Program-made: the position numbers and the translations under genes
Notes under the pieces: generated by a model
Told to the model about the DNA's origin: nothing
Seen by the model: the letters and a program-made list of their open reading frames with translations, nothing else
The model's database searches: none
Part shown: positions 26,797-35,800 of the stretch, in pieces
Layout of the letters: each line of letters opens with the position of its first letter
How positions within the stretch are numbered: the stretch's first letter is position 1
Assembly (NCBI RefSeq): GCF_024198215.1
Contig: NZ_JAKCFA010000006.1
Coordinates: 430,205 to 494,204 of the forward strand
Direction: 5' to 3'
Source: Myxococcus qinghaiensis
Lineage (GTDB): Bacteria > Myxococcota > Myxococcia > Myxococcales > Myxococcaceae
DNA length: 64,000 nucleotides

Positions 26797-27819
26797 GTGC
26801 GCCCCGCGTCCGCCCTCACCTGCCCCGGCTGTCAGGCGCCCCGCGTGGAGGGGCCGGAGTGTCCCCGCTGCGGCATCATCTACGCCCGCGCGGAGGCCCG
26901 TGCGGCGCGCAAGGCCGAGCAGGAACGCGCGGCCGCGGCGGCGGCGCCGCCTCCGGAACCCGCGCCCTTCGAGGTGGACCCCGCCTGGCTCGTGCCGCCG
27001 CCGGACCTGCGCTCGGACGTGCATCCGCTGGAGACCGCCGCGTTCCACGCCGCTGACGAGCAAGCCGTGCATGAGCTGCGGCTGCGCCTCATCGTCGTCC
27101 CCGCGGCGCTGCTCCTGGGCTACCTGGGGGCCACCGGCTCGCTGCGCTTCATCGTCCGGCTGTTCACCATGCTCGTGCACGAGGCGGGGCACGCCATCAC
27201 CGCGTGGCTGTGCGGCATCCCCGCCGTGCCGTCGCTCTGGGTGACCTCCATGGGCACGGAGCGCTGGTACTCGCTGGCGCTGCTGCTCGCGGGCGGGCTG
27301 GGGTCGCTGACGTGGATGGGCTGGAAGCTGCGTCGCCCGGCGTGGGTGGCGTGGGGCGGGGTGCTGCTCACCGCGCAGCTCTTCTGCACCCTGCTCCTGC
27401 CCATGGCGAGCACGACGCCGCTCATCGTCTTCGGCGGCGACGCGGGGATGTTGGTGCTGGGCACGGTGCTGATGGGGTGCTTCTACGTGAGGCCCGGCAG
27501 CTACCTCCACGTGCGGGGACTGCGCTGGGGCCTGGTGCCTATCGGGGCGCTGTCCTTCTGGGATTGCTTCTCCACCTGGTGGGCCGCGAGGACGAACACG
27601 GAGGAGATTCCCTTCGGCCGCATGGAGGGCGTGGGCCTGAGCGACCCGAGCCGCCTGGTGGACGAGCATGGCTGGCAGGAGGGCGACCTCATCCGCCGCT
27701 ATGTGATGCTGGGCGTGCTCTGCCTCGTGGCGCTGGCGGTGTTCCACGCCCTGCACCTCTACCGGGGACGCAGCCGCCTTCGAGAGGCCTTGCGAGCGCG
27801 GCGCTACCAGGACCCGTGA
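26797..27819 (+). CDS. Multi-pass membrane protein with zinc ribbon and HEAGH motif (M50-like)
   Basis: 340 residues starting with GTG. N-terminal zinc-ribbon: CPGC-x8-CPRCG (residues 9-26). A charged Ala-rich linker follows, then about six membrane segments. The second carries FTMLVHEAGHAITAWL with HEAGH at residues 128-132, the zinc site of membrane-embedded site-2-type (M50) proteases or M50B-like proteins. A later Asp (FGGDAGM) could be a third ligand. No PDZ domain. The family probably performs intramembrane cleavage or is an M50B-like non-protease; this is inferred from one motif only. Confidence 0.7.
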   Translation: MRPASALTCPGCQAPRVEGPECPRCGIIYARAEARAARKAEQERAAAAAAPPPEPAPFEVDPAWLVPPPDLRSDVHPLETAAFHAADEQAVHELRLRLIVVPAALLLGYLGATGSLRFIVRLFTMLVHEAGHAITAWLCGIPAVPSLWVTSMGTERWYSLALLLAGGLGSLTWMGWKLRRPAWVAWGGVLLTAQLFCTLLLPMASTTPLIVFGGDAGMLVLGTVLMGCFYVRPGSYLHVRGLRWGLVPIGALSFWDCFSTWWAARTNTEEIPFGRMEGVGLSDPSRLVDEHGWQEGDLIRRYVMLGVLCLVALAVFHALHLYRGRSRLREALRARRYQDP

Positions 27820-27873
27820 GGCGACGTCGCGGGTTGTGACAGCGGTGGAGAACGCCAGTACCCTTCGCGGCAC

Positions 27874-29736
27874 ATGGCCCCCTCCGTCCCGCCGCTCCCC
27901 TCTCCGGAGCCCGCCCCGTCCTCGATGTCCGACGCCCCCGAGCAGGTCCAGCAGCGCTTCGGCTGGCTGCCGCCGGTGGGGACGTGGAAGTACCACCTGC
28001 TCTTGAGCGCCGTGGCCCTCTTCATCCTCGGGCCCCTGGGTGGCATCGCCGCGTCGTACATGAACTTCAGCGTGGGCTTCTTCGTCGGCGGGCAGGTGCT
28101 GGCGGGCATCCTCGGCAGCGCCGTCACGTACGGCTACGGCGCGGAGGGCAAGCACGGCGCCAACTACATGCAGACGATGGCCGCGTCGGTGGCCTCGCTG
28201 TGCGCCATGTCCGTGCTCATCCAGGCCATGGTGTGGCTGGGCATGGAGCTGCCCCCCGCCTGGCACCTGATGCTCTTCGTGGGCTGCGTGGGCATGTTCG
28301 CGGTGGGCGTGGGGATGCTCTACACGCCGCTGCTCGTGGACCGGCTCCAGCTCGACTACCCGTCCGGCTTCGCGGTGGCCAACATCCTGCGCGCGCTGAC
28401 GGACAAGCGGCTGCTCAAGGCGTCCATCTCCAAGCTGGGCGGCGGCACGCTGCTGGGCGCCATCGCCGCGTGGATGACGGAGAAGATTGCGTTCGTCGGC
28501 GCCATCGGGACGAGCGCCGCCACGCTGGGCGCGGGCATGATTGTCGGCAGTCGCATCACCGTGCCCGCGGTGCTGATGGCCGTCCTCGGCGCGTGGCAGT
28601 TGCCCTACATGCGTGAGCTGGGGTGGCTGGGCGCGGCGGACCCGTTCCGCAAGGTGGGCTTCCTCATCGGTCTGGCCATGATTTGCGGCGCGGCGGCGGT
28701 GGACCTCTCGTTGCTGGCGATTCAAGCCGCCGCGCGCATCCGCGCCCGGGCCGACGTCGAGCAGGGAGAGGAGCCGGCGTGGAAGAAGGTCAACATGCCC
28801 CGGCTGCTGGCGTGGGTGGTGGGCTGGGGCGCCGCGACGCTGCTGGTGGGCACGTACGTCCTGGGTCAACCCCTGGCGTGGCTCGCGTTCGGCCTCGCGC
28901 TGGCGCTCCTGTTCGTGCTCATCAATGGCATCTCCTACGGCATCACCGACCAGAACCCCATCTCCAGCGCGTTCGTCATCTCCATCATGTTGATGTCGCT
29001 GATGGGCCTGAAGAACCCGCTGGTGGGGTTGATGGCGGCGACCATCCTGCTCATCTCCACGTCCGTGGGCTGCGACATGCAGCAGGACCGCTCCACCGGC
29101 TGGCGCCTGGGCACCAATCGCGTCATCCAGTTCCGCTATCAGGTGATGGGCGTCATCATGGGCGCGCTCTTGTGTGTGGGATTGGCCAAGGTCTTCATGA
29201 CGGCCTACCCGGCGCTGACCGTCAACCAGCTCGACAATCCCAACGTCCCGGTGGGCCAGTGGGGCTCGGCGATGACGTACAAGCTGGTGGGCGCCATCCG
29301 GGATTTGGGCTCGCTGTCGGACGCCAAGATTCAGGCGATGTTCTTCGGCCTGGGGCTCGGCTTCGGCATCCAGGTGCTGCGCAAGCTGCTCCAGCGTCAC
29401 CAGGGCTACCAGCGCTACATCAAGAGCTCGCGCGCGGGCTTCGCGGTGGGCTGGACCATGGACTCGCTGGTGCTGGCCAGCCCCTACGCGTCGTCCTTCG
29501 GCGGCTTCGTGGCCTTCCCGGTGGCGCTATGGTTCGGCGCGGGCGGCGTCATCGCGTCCGTGTGGAACACCGTGACGAAGAAGCGCGCCCCCGCCGCCGC
29601 GGGCAGCCCCGGACAGGGAGAGGCGCTCCCCGAGGACATGAGCACCATGTCCCTGGTGGGCGGTGGCCTCATCGCGGGCGAGTCCCTCTTCTTCCTCATC
29701 GCGGGGTTGATTGGATTGGCCAGCCTGCTGGCGTGA
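27874..29736 (+). CDS. OPT family oligopeptide/metal-chelate transporter
   Basis: 620 residues with about 14 hydrophobic segments and short loops. Characteristic OPT segments are seen: VGFFVGGQVLAGILGSA-x-TYGYGAEGKHG near the N-terminus, the SVGCDMQQDRSTGWRLGTN loop and the final GGGLIAGESLFFLIAGL helix. OPT proteins import oligopeptides or siderophore/metal chelates using the proton gradient across the inner membrane. A shorter start at an internal ATG (MSDAPEQVQQ) is possible. Single gene; a Cys-rich lipoprotein follows after 119 bases. Confidence 0.92.
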   Translation: MAPSVPPLPSPEPAPSSMSDAPEQVQQRFGWLPPVGTWKYHLLLSAVALFILGPLGGIAASYMNFSVGFFVGGQVLAGILGSAVTYGYGAEGKHGANYMQTMAASVASLCAMSVLIQAMVWLGMELPPAWHLMLFVGCVGMFAVGVGMLYTPLLVDRLQLDYPSGFAVANILRALTDKRLLKASISKLGGGTLLGAIAAWMTEKIAFVGAIGTSAATLGAGMIVGSRITVPAVLMAVLGAWQLPYMRELGWLGAADPFRKVGFLIGLAMICGAAAVDLSLLAIQAAARIRARADVEQGEEPAWKKVNMPRLLAWVVGWGAATLLVGTYVLGQPLAWLAFGLALALLFVLINGISYGITDQNPISSAFVISIMLMSLMGLKNPLVGLMAATILLISTSVGCDMQQDRSTGWRLGTNRVIQFRYQVMGVIMGALLCVGLAKVFMTAYPALTVNQLDNPNVPVGQWGSAMTYKLVGAIRDLGSLSDAKIQAMFFGLGLGFGIQVLRKLLQRHQGYQRYIKSSRAGFAVGWTMDSLVLASPYASSFGGFVAFPVALWFGAGGVIASVWNTVTKKRAPAAAGSPGQGEALPEDMSTMSLVGGGLIAGESLFFLIAGLIGLASLLA

Positions 29737-29855
29737 GTAGACAGTCGCGGACAGAAGGGCGCGGGAAGACTCGACACGCGTCCCTGCTTTCATGGGAAAA
29801 CCGGTGCGCAATCCCTGCTCGTGGGCGGTCCACGCAGGGCACTCCAGGGGTTCCC

Positions 29856-30236
29856 ATGAAGCGCGCATTCGTGATGATGGTGGCGGTCCTCGGTCTGTCG
29901 TTGCTGGGCTGTGGTGGAGCGGACGACCTCGCGGCGTCGACCGATGAGGTCGTGTCGTCCGACGAGGTCCAGGACGTGTCCCAGGAGCTCGCGACCTGCA
30001 CGGCCACCTGCTACGGCGGCACGTCAGTCTCTTGCACGGGAACGACGTGCAGCTACATCAACTTCCAGAGCGTGACGTGTGATGGCGTCGTCACCAACTG
30101 CCCTCCCACCGTCTGTCCTGGCGAATACCGCGCCTGCTTCTCGCTCTCGGGCCGGCGCTGCAGCCAGCACGAGCCTTGCTGTCGGGGGGATGTCGTCTCG
30201 TCCTGCCTCTGCCGCGACGGCCGGCTGACCTGCTGA
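29856..30236 (+). CDS. Small Cys-rich lipoprotein
   Basis: 126 residues. Type II signal peptide MKRAFVMMVAVLGLSLLGC with lipobox LLGC at residues 16-19. The mature part starts with an acidic Ser/Asp-rich spacer. A compact domain follows with about 14 Cys, including CTATCYGG, CTGTTC, CPPTVCPG and a closing cluster with CCRGD and CLCRDGRLTC. The Cys density suggests a disulfide-stabilised extracellular knot-like module. No family is recognised. A hairpin terminator begins 2 bases after the stop. Confidence 0.75.
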   Translation: MKRAFVMMVAVLGLSLLGCGGADDLAASTDEVVSSDEVQDVSQELATCTATCYGGTSVSCTGTTCSYINFQSVTCDGVVTNCPPTVCPGEYRACFSLSGRRCSQHEPCCRGDVVSSCLCRDGRLTC

Positions 30237-30237
30237 A

Positions 30238-30259
30238 CCCCTTGGCATCAGGCCAGGGG
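30238..30259 (+). terminator. Hairpin after the Cys-rich lipoprotein gene
   Basis: CCCCT-T-GG pairs with CC-AGGGG (one bulged T, 7-base loop), starting 2 bases after the stop codon. It separates the lipoprotein gene from the promoter of the threonyl-tRNA synthetase leader. Confidence 0.55.
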
Positions 30260-30276
30260 CTGTCCGGCGGGTCCGG

Positions 30277-30306
30277 TTGACAATTACCGGGCCCGCCTGC
30301 ATTTTG
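30277..30306 (+). promoter_or_regulatory. Probable sigma-70-type promoter of the threonyl-tRNA synthetase leader
   Basis: A perfect -35 box TTGACA at 30277-30282 is followed 17-18 bases later by an A/T-rich stretch (CATTTTGT, 30300-30307) that could serve as the -10. The -10 is a poor match. Transcription would start near 30313, at or very near the GTG of the leader peptide, so the leader may be translated from a leaderless or nearly leaderless transcript. Confidence 0.5.
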
Positions 30307-30312
30307 TTCTTC

Positions 30313-30393
30313 GTGAGCTTCGCCAACTTCTCCACGACCACGCGCACCACGACTCGCTACGGCGGGTGTGGAGCAGTGCGCGTCGCGAAGTAG
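30313..30393 (+). CDS. Threonine-rich attenuator leader peptide
   Basis: A 26-codon frame, GTG start and TAG stop, encoding MSFANFSTTTRTTTRYGGCG and a short tail. Six Thr codons (30334-30342 and 30346-30354) are packed into seven codons. It sits directly between a TTGACA promoter and a strong hairpin, 111 bases ahead of a threonyl-tRNA synthetase gene. This matches the logic of E. coli thrL, where ribosome stalling at Thr codons reports charged tRNA-Thr. No strong ribosome site precedes the GTG. I judge it a real leader from the Thr run, the target gene and the alternative RNA pairings; no experiment backs it. Confidence 0.7.
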   Translation: MSFANFSTTTRTTTRYGGCGAVRVAK

Positions 30394-30445
30394 GCTGACG
30401 ACCGCACGGCTTTCCGCCCCGCCTTCTCGGCCGGGGCAGCCGTGC
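30361..30445 (+). promoter_or_regulatory. Transcription attenuator: competing antiterminator and terminator hairpins
   Basis: Terminator-type hairpin: GCACGGCT (30404-30411) pairs with AGCCGTGC (30438-30445), and inside it GCCCCG (30416-30421) pairs with CGGGGC (30432-30437). Only one 4-base bulge separates these 14 bp. A competing element, GGCGGG at 30361-30366, lies just after the Thr codons and can pair with CCCGCC (30418-30423), which would break the inner stem. A ribosome stalled on the Thr codons leaves 30361-30366 free, so the model predicts antitermination when charged tRNA-Thr is scarce. There is no T run after the hairpin. Confidence 0.6.
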
Positions 30446-30504
30446 ACTCACTCAGTGCTCCGTCCGGCAAGGCATTCAACCCTTCCGTCTCTGGAGTCAC
30501 TGCA

Positions 30505-31707
30505 ATGCTCGACGAACAAGACCACCGCTCCCTGGGCCATCGCCTGGACCTCTTCCATCTGCAGGAAGAGGCGCCGGGAATGGTCTTCTGGCACCCGCGC
30601 GGCTGGATGCTGTACCAACTGCTGGAGGAGCGCGTCCGCCAGCGCATGAAACGCGAGGGCTACCTCGAGGTCCGTACGCCGCAAATCTACGCGCAGCCCC
30701 TGTGGGAGCGCAGCGGCCACTGGGAGAACTTCCGCGAGAACATGTTCCTGCTCCAGGACGGCGAGCGCCACCTCGCCGTGAAGCCGGTGAGCTGCCCGGG
30801 CCACATCGAGCTCGTGCAGCGCATGGCGCCCAGCTACCGCGACTTGCCCCTGCGGCTGTGCGAGTTCGGGCTGGTGCACCGCAGTGAGCCGGGAGGCGCG
30901 TTGCATGGCCTGTTCCGGCTGCGCCAGTTCACTCAGGACGACGGGCACATCTTCTGTGCCCCCGAGCAGGTGGTGGACGAAGTCGTGGCCTTCGCGCGCT
31001 CGCTGAAGGAGTTCTACGCGAGCTTCGGCTTCGACGAGGTCCAGGTGGCCTTCTCCGGCCGGCCCGCGTCCCGAGCCGGAAGCGACGAGGTATGGGACCA
31101 GGCCGAGTCCTGGCTGGCCGCCGCCGCGAAGCAGGCGGGACTCGACTGCAAGCTCCAGCCGGGCCAGGGCGCCTTCTACGGGCCCAAGCTGGAGTTCGTG
31201 TTGAAGGACAGGCTGGGGCGCGAGTGGCAGTGCGGGACGATTCAGCTCGACCTCGTCCTGCCCGAGCGCTTCGACCTGCGCTACCAGGACGCCTCGGGTG
31301 CGCGGGTCCGTCCGGTGATGCTTCACCGTGCGCTGCTGGGCAGCCTGGAGCGCTTCATCGGCGTGCTGCTGGAGCACCACGGGGGCGCGCTGCCCGCGTG
31401 GCTCGCGCCGGAGCAGGTGGTGGTGGCGTCCGTGGGCGAGGCGGCCGTGGAGTACGCGGAGCGCTTCGCCGCCAGCCTGCGACGCGCGGGCTGCCGGGCG
31501 CGGGCGGACGCGCGCAACGAGTCGCTGTCGCGCAAGGTGCTGGACTCGCACCAGGCAGGCGTCCCATGGCTCGTCGTCGTGGGCGGGCGTGAGGTGCAGG
31601 CGAACAACGTCAGGCTGCGCCAGCGGGACGGAGCGCAGCGGGACATGTCGTGGGACGCGGGGCTCGCGGAGCTGGTGGCCGCGTGCGGGCCGGTGGCGGA
31701 CGCATGA
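30505..31707 (+). CDS. Short threonyl-tRNA synthetase (catalytic and anticodon domains only)
   Basis: 400 residues from ATG 30505, with GGAG 8 bases upstream. Full ThrRS is ~640 residues; here the N-terminal TGS domain and the second (editing) domain are absent. The class II core is complete: VKPVSCPGHIE with the zinc Cys, motif 2 with the second ligand (RLRQFTQDDGHIF), and motif 3 with the third (MLHRALLGSLERF). The C-terminal anticodon-binding domain contains VVASVGEAAVEYAERF. It should charge tRNA-Thr but could not clear Ser-tRNA-Thr in cis. It may be a second, specialised ThrRS or depend on a free-standing editor elsewhere. A Thr-codon attenuator upstream suggests regulation by charged tRNA-Thr. 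Confidence 0.92.
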   Translation: MLDEQDHRSLGHRLDLFHLQEEAPGMVFWHPRGWMLYQLLEERVRQRMKREGYLEVRTPQIYAQPLWERSGHWENFRENMFLLQDGERHLAVKPVSCPGHIELVQRMAPSYRDLPLRLCEFGLVHRSEPGGALHGLFRLRQFTQDDGHIFCAPEQVVDEVVAFARSLKEFYASFGFDEVQVAFSGRPASRAGSDEVWDQAESWLAAAAKQAGLDCKLQPGQGAFYGPKLEFVLKDRLGREWQCGTIQLDLVLPERFDLRYQDASGARVRPVMLHRALLGSLERFIGVLLEHHGGALPAWLAPEQVVVASVGEAAVEYAERFAASLRRAGCRARADARNESLSRKVLDSHQAGVPWLVVVGGREVQANNVRLRQRDGAQRDMSWDAGLAELVAACGPVADA

Positions 31708-31711
31708 TGAG

Positions 31712-31756
31712 CGCCCGAGGGGCGGGGCTGGACCTCCCGGCTCCGCCCCTCGGGCG
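31712..31756. terminator. Strong bidirectional terminator
   Basis: Perfect inverted repeat with arms of ~14 bp, extendable to 16 with one G-U pair (31712-31727 with 31741-31756), and a 13-base loop. It lies between the convergent threonyl-tRNA synthetase and CBS genes, 4 bases from each stop. No T tract on either strand. Confidence 0.8.
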
Positions 31757-31759
31757 TGC

Positions 31760-32176
31760 CTACGCGTGCATCAGGTGCTCCAGCACCGCGCCGGCGCGCA
31801 CCACCTCCGCGGGCACGGTGGCCAGGTCATCCAGGCTGAGGATGCCCAGGGGCCTTCGGGCCTCGTCCACGACGACGAGCCTCCGCACCATCTTGTCCTC
31901 CATGAGCTGCTCGGCCACGCTCAGCGTCGCGTCCGGCGAGCAGGTGATGAGCGCGGTCGTCATGGCCTCGCGCACCCGCGTCTCATTGGGGTCCTGTCCC
32001 ATGGCCGTGGAGCGGACGGTGATGTCCCGGTCCGTCAACATGCCCACGAGCTGCCCGTTCTCGGTAACGGGAAGCGAGCCGATGTTGCACGTGCGCATCC
32101 GCAGGGCCGCGACGCGCAGTGACTCGTCGGCCTCGATGGTCTCCACATTCTTCGTCATCAGCTCGAAAATCTGCAT
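31760..32176 (-). CDS. CBS-domain pair protein
   Basis: 138 residues from ATG 32176, with GGAGG just upstream; an earlier in-frame start gives a Pro/Ser-rich extension without support. It consists of two CBS domains (residues ~7-60 and ~73-130), each with the usual endings: LPVTENGQLVGMLTDRDI and LVVVDEARRPLGILSLDDL. Stand-alone CBS pairs bind adenosyl ligands such as AMP, ATP or SAM and act as energy or redox sensors. Divergent from msrB across ~210 bases. Confidence 0.92.
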   Translation of the reverse strand: MQIFELMTKNVETIEADESLRVAALRMRTCNIGSLPVTENGQLVGMLTDRDITVRSTAMGQDPNETRVREAMTTALITCSPDATLSVAEQLMEDKMVRRLVVVDEARRPLGILSLDDLATVPAEVVRAGAVLEHLMHA

Positions 32177-32388
32177 GGCGCCTCCGCTGATGGGGGGGAT
32201 GAACGATGGGCTACGCCCTAACGTGGCGTCAGGGGCGCCTTCGTGCCCGCCCTGCCCCGGGCCCGGTGGAAGGGAGGGCGAGCGGACAGGGGGCGACATT
32301 CCAGGTTGGCCAGCAGGCGCGACGATTGGGCAGGATGCGCATCCAAGAGAAACCCCGGGCGTGGACCCGGACAAAGGAGCGTGACGGC

Positions 32389-32814
32389 ATGGTCGACAAG
32401 CTCACCCTCAGCGATACCCAGTGGCGCGAGCGCCTGACGCCGGAGGAGTACGACGTCCTGCGCAAGCACGGGACGGAGCGCCCCGGCTCGGGGTGCTTCC
32501 TGGGGACCAAGACGCCGGGCACCTATGTGTGCGCCGGCTGTGGCAATCCCCTCTTCAAGTCGGGGACGAAGTTCGAGTCCGGCACGGGCTGGCCCTCCTT
32601 CACCCAGCCGCTGAACGGCGCGGACTCGGTGACGGAGATCAGCGACCGCTCGTACGGCATGGTGCGCACCGAGGTGCGCTGCGCCCGCTGTGACGGGCAC
32701 CTGGGACACGTCTTCCCGGATGGACCGCCGCCCACCGGGCAGCGCTACTGCATGAACTCCGTCGCGATGAAGCACGTGGAAGAAGGCCAGCCGCTGGAGC
32801 TGGTCCGCGCGTAG
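32389..32814 (+). CDS. msrB: Peptide methionine-(R)-S-oxide reductase MsrB
   Basis: 141 residues from ATG 32389, with AAAGGAG as ribosome site. Zinc site from two CxxC pairs (CAGC and CARC), the [10 protein letters not shown] loop, [11 protein letters not shown] and the catalytic RYCMNSVAM with Cys as nucleophile (not selenocysteine). It repairs the R form of methionine sulfoxide in proteins using thioredoxin. No signal peptide, so cytoplasmic. Single gene, ended by a shared bidirectional terminator. Confidence 0.96.
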   Translation: MVDKLTLSDTQWRERLTPEEYDVLRKHGTERPGSGCFLGTKTPGTYVCAGCGNPLFKSGTKFESGTGWPSFTQPLNGADSVTEISDRSYGMVRTEVRCARCDGHLGHVFPDGPPPTGQRYCMNSVAMKHVEEGQPLELVRA

Positions 32815-32828
32815 GCGGCACCTGTGTC

Positions 32829-32863
32829 GCCCCGGCCTCGGCTGCTGCTTCCGAGGTCGGGGC
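32829..32863. terminator. Bidirectional terminator between msrB and purL
   Basis: A 13-bp stem (32829-32841 with 32851-32863, one G-U pair) and a 9-base loop, placed between two convergent genes. No T tract. Confidence 0.75.
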
Positions 32864-32879
32864 CCTCATCCCGCGTCGC

Positions 32880-35800
32880 TCAGCCCAGCCAGGCGCGGGC
32901 GTTGCGGAACATCCGCATCCACGGGCCGTCGTCGCCGGTCCACTCCCGGGGCCGCCACGAGTGCTGCACGGTGCGGTGGACGCGCTCGGGATGCGGCATC
33001 GTCACGGTGAAGCGGCCATCCCGCGTCGTCACACCGGCGATGCCATGGGGCGAGCCATTGGGGTTGGCCGGGTACGTCGCCGCCACCTGGCCCCGGTTGT
33101 CCACCCAGCGCGTGGTGATGAAGCCCTGCGCGTTGACGCGCGCGGCCTCGGCGGCGTCGGAGAACTCCGCGCGGCCCTCGCCGTGCGCCACGGCGATGAG
33201 CATCCGGCTGCCCTCCATGCCCTGGTAGAAGAGCGAGGGCGTGCGGGCAATCTCCACCGTCCCCAGGCGCGCCTCGTACTGCTCGGAGGCGTTGCGCACG
33301 AAGCGCGGGAAGTGCTCCGCGCCGGGGATGATGTCCTTCAAGCCAGACATCATCTGGCAGCCGTTGCAGATGCCCAGGCCGAAGCTGTCGGAGCGCGCGA
33401 AGAAGCCCGCGAACTCGTCGCGTGCACGGGGGTTGAAGAGGATGGACTTCGCCCAGCCTCCGCCCGCGCCCAGCACGTCTCCGTAGGAGAAGCCGCCGCA
33501 GGCCAGCACGCCGTGGAAGTCCTTCAGTGACACGCGCCCGGCGAGGATGTCGCTCATGTGCACGTCCACCGCCAGGAAGCCCGCGCGGGTGAAGGCCGCC
33601 GCCATCTCCTGCTGGCTGTTGACGCCCTGCTCGCGCAGCACCGCCACCCGGGGACGGGCGCCCTTCGCCACGAACGGCGCGGCGACGTCCAGCCCCACGT
33701 CGAACGTCAGCTTCGGCGACAGGCCCGGGTCCGTCGCGTCGCACTTGGCCGCGTACTCCTGCTCCGCGCACACGGGGTTGTCGCGGCGCTTCTGCAGCTC
33801 GTGGCTCACGCGGGACCAGATGCGCCGCAGGTCCATGGTGCCCTCGGCCAGCAGCACGTGGGCGCCGTGGCGTACGCGGACCTCCAGCGCGGCCGTCGGC
33901 CGGCCCAGTTCGTGACAGGACGCCGCCAGGCCATGCTTCCCCAGCACCTCGCGCACCCGGGCCACGTCGGCCGAGCGCACCTGCACCACCGCGCCCAGCT
34001 CCTCGTTGAAGAGCGCCGCCGTCGCGTCGTTCCCCAGGGCCGCCACGTCCACGTCCACGCCACAGTGGCCCGCGAAGGCCATCTCGCACAGCGTGGCCCA
34101 CAGGCCGCCGTCGGAGCGGTCGTGGTAGGCCAGGAACCGGCCCTCGGCGTTGAGCGCCTGCACCGCCGCGAAGAAGCCGCTCAAGAGCGCGGCGTCCTCC
34201 ACGTCCGGGACCTCCGGGCCCACCTGCGAGTGCGTCTGCGCGACGATGGAGCCGCCCAGCCGCTGCTTGCCCTTCGCCAGGTCGATGAAGACGAGGCGTG
34301 TGTCCTGCTCCAGCTCCACGAGCTGCGGCGTGAGCGACTGGCGCACGTCCAGCACCGGAGCGAACGCGGAGATGATGAGCGACACCGGCGACGTCACGGC
34401 CTTGCGCGCGCCCGCCTCCTCCCAGACGGTGCGCATGGACATGGAGTCCTTGCCCACGGGGATGGTGAGGCCCAGCGCAGGGCACAGCTCCATGCCCACC
34501 GCGTGCACGGCGGCGTAGAGCTGCGCGTCCTCGCCAGGGCTGCCGGCCGCCGCCATCCAGTTCGCTGACAGCTTCACGTCGGAGAGCTTGTCGATTCGCG
34601 CCGAGGCGATGTTGGTGAGCGCCTCGCCCACCGCCATCCGCGCGGAGGCCGCCGCGTCCACCACCGCCAGCGGCGTGCGCTCGCCCATGGACATGGCCTC
34701 GCCCGTGGTGCTCGTCACCGTGGACAGCGTCACCGCGCAGTCGGCCACCGCCACCTGCCACGGGCCCACCATCTGGTCTCTCGCCACCTGGCCCGACACC
34801 GAGCGGTCGCCGATGGTGATGAGGAAGGACTTGTCCGCCACCGTGGGGTGGCTCAGCACGCGCTCGGCCAGCGCCTTGAAGTCACCGGGCAGCGCCAGCG
34901 GCGCGTGGGCCAGCGGGCGCGACTTCGCGTCGCGGTGCATGCGCGGCGCCTTGCCGAACAGCACGTCCATCGGCAGGTCGATGGGCGGCGTGCCCAGGGC
35001 CGAGTCGGACAGCTTGAGCACCTGCGCCTCGGTCGCCTCGCCCAGCACGGAGAAGGGCGCGCGCTCGCGCTCGCAGAAGGCGGTGAAGCGCGCCAGGTCT
35101 TCGGGTGCCACGCCCAGCACGTAGCGCTCCTGGGCCTCGTTGCACCAGATTTCGAGCGGGGACATGCCCGGCTCCGCGTTGGGCACCGCGCGCAGCTCCA
35201 GCCGGCCTCCCAGCTCGTTGTCGTGCGCCAGCTCCGGCAGCGCGTTGGACAGGCCGCCCGCGCCCACGTCGTGGATGGAGCGGATGGGGTTCTTGTCGCC
35301 CAGCGCGCAGCACTGGTCGATGACCTGCTGACAGCGCCGCTCCATCTCCGCGTTGTCGCGCTGCACGGAGGCGAAGTCGAGGTCCGCCGCGCTCGCGCCC
35401 TGCGTCATGGAGGACGCCGCGCCACCGCCCAGGCCGATGAGCATGGACGGGCCACCCAGGACGATGAGCTTGTCACCCGGCTGCAGCCTGCCCTTCTGCA
35501 CGTGCGGCGCGCGGATGTTGCCGAGCCCGCCGGCGATCATGATGGGCTTGTGATAGCCGCGCACCTCCACGCCCTCGGGCGTGGCGACCTGAGACTCGTA
35601 GCTGCGGAAGTAGCCGCACAGGTTGGGACGGCCGAACTCGTTGTTGAAGGCGGCCCCGCCCAGCGGACCGTCAATCATGATGTCCAGCGCGGACACGATG
35701 CGGTCCGGCTTGCCGTAGGGCTGCTCCCAGGGCTGCTCGTAGCCGGGGATGCGCAGGTGGCTGACGGTGAAGCCCGTCAGGCCCGCCTTGGGCTTCGCGC

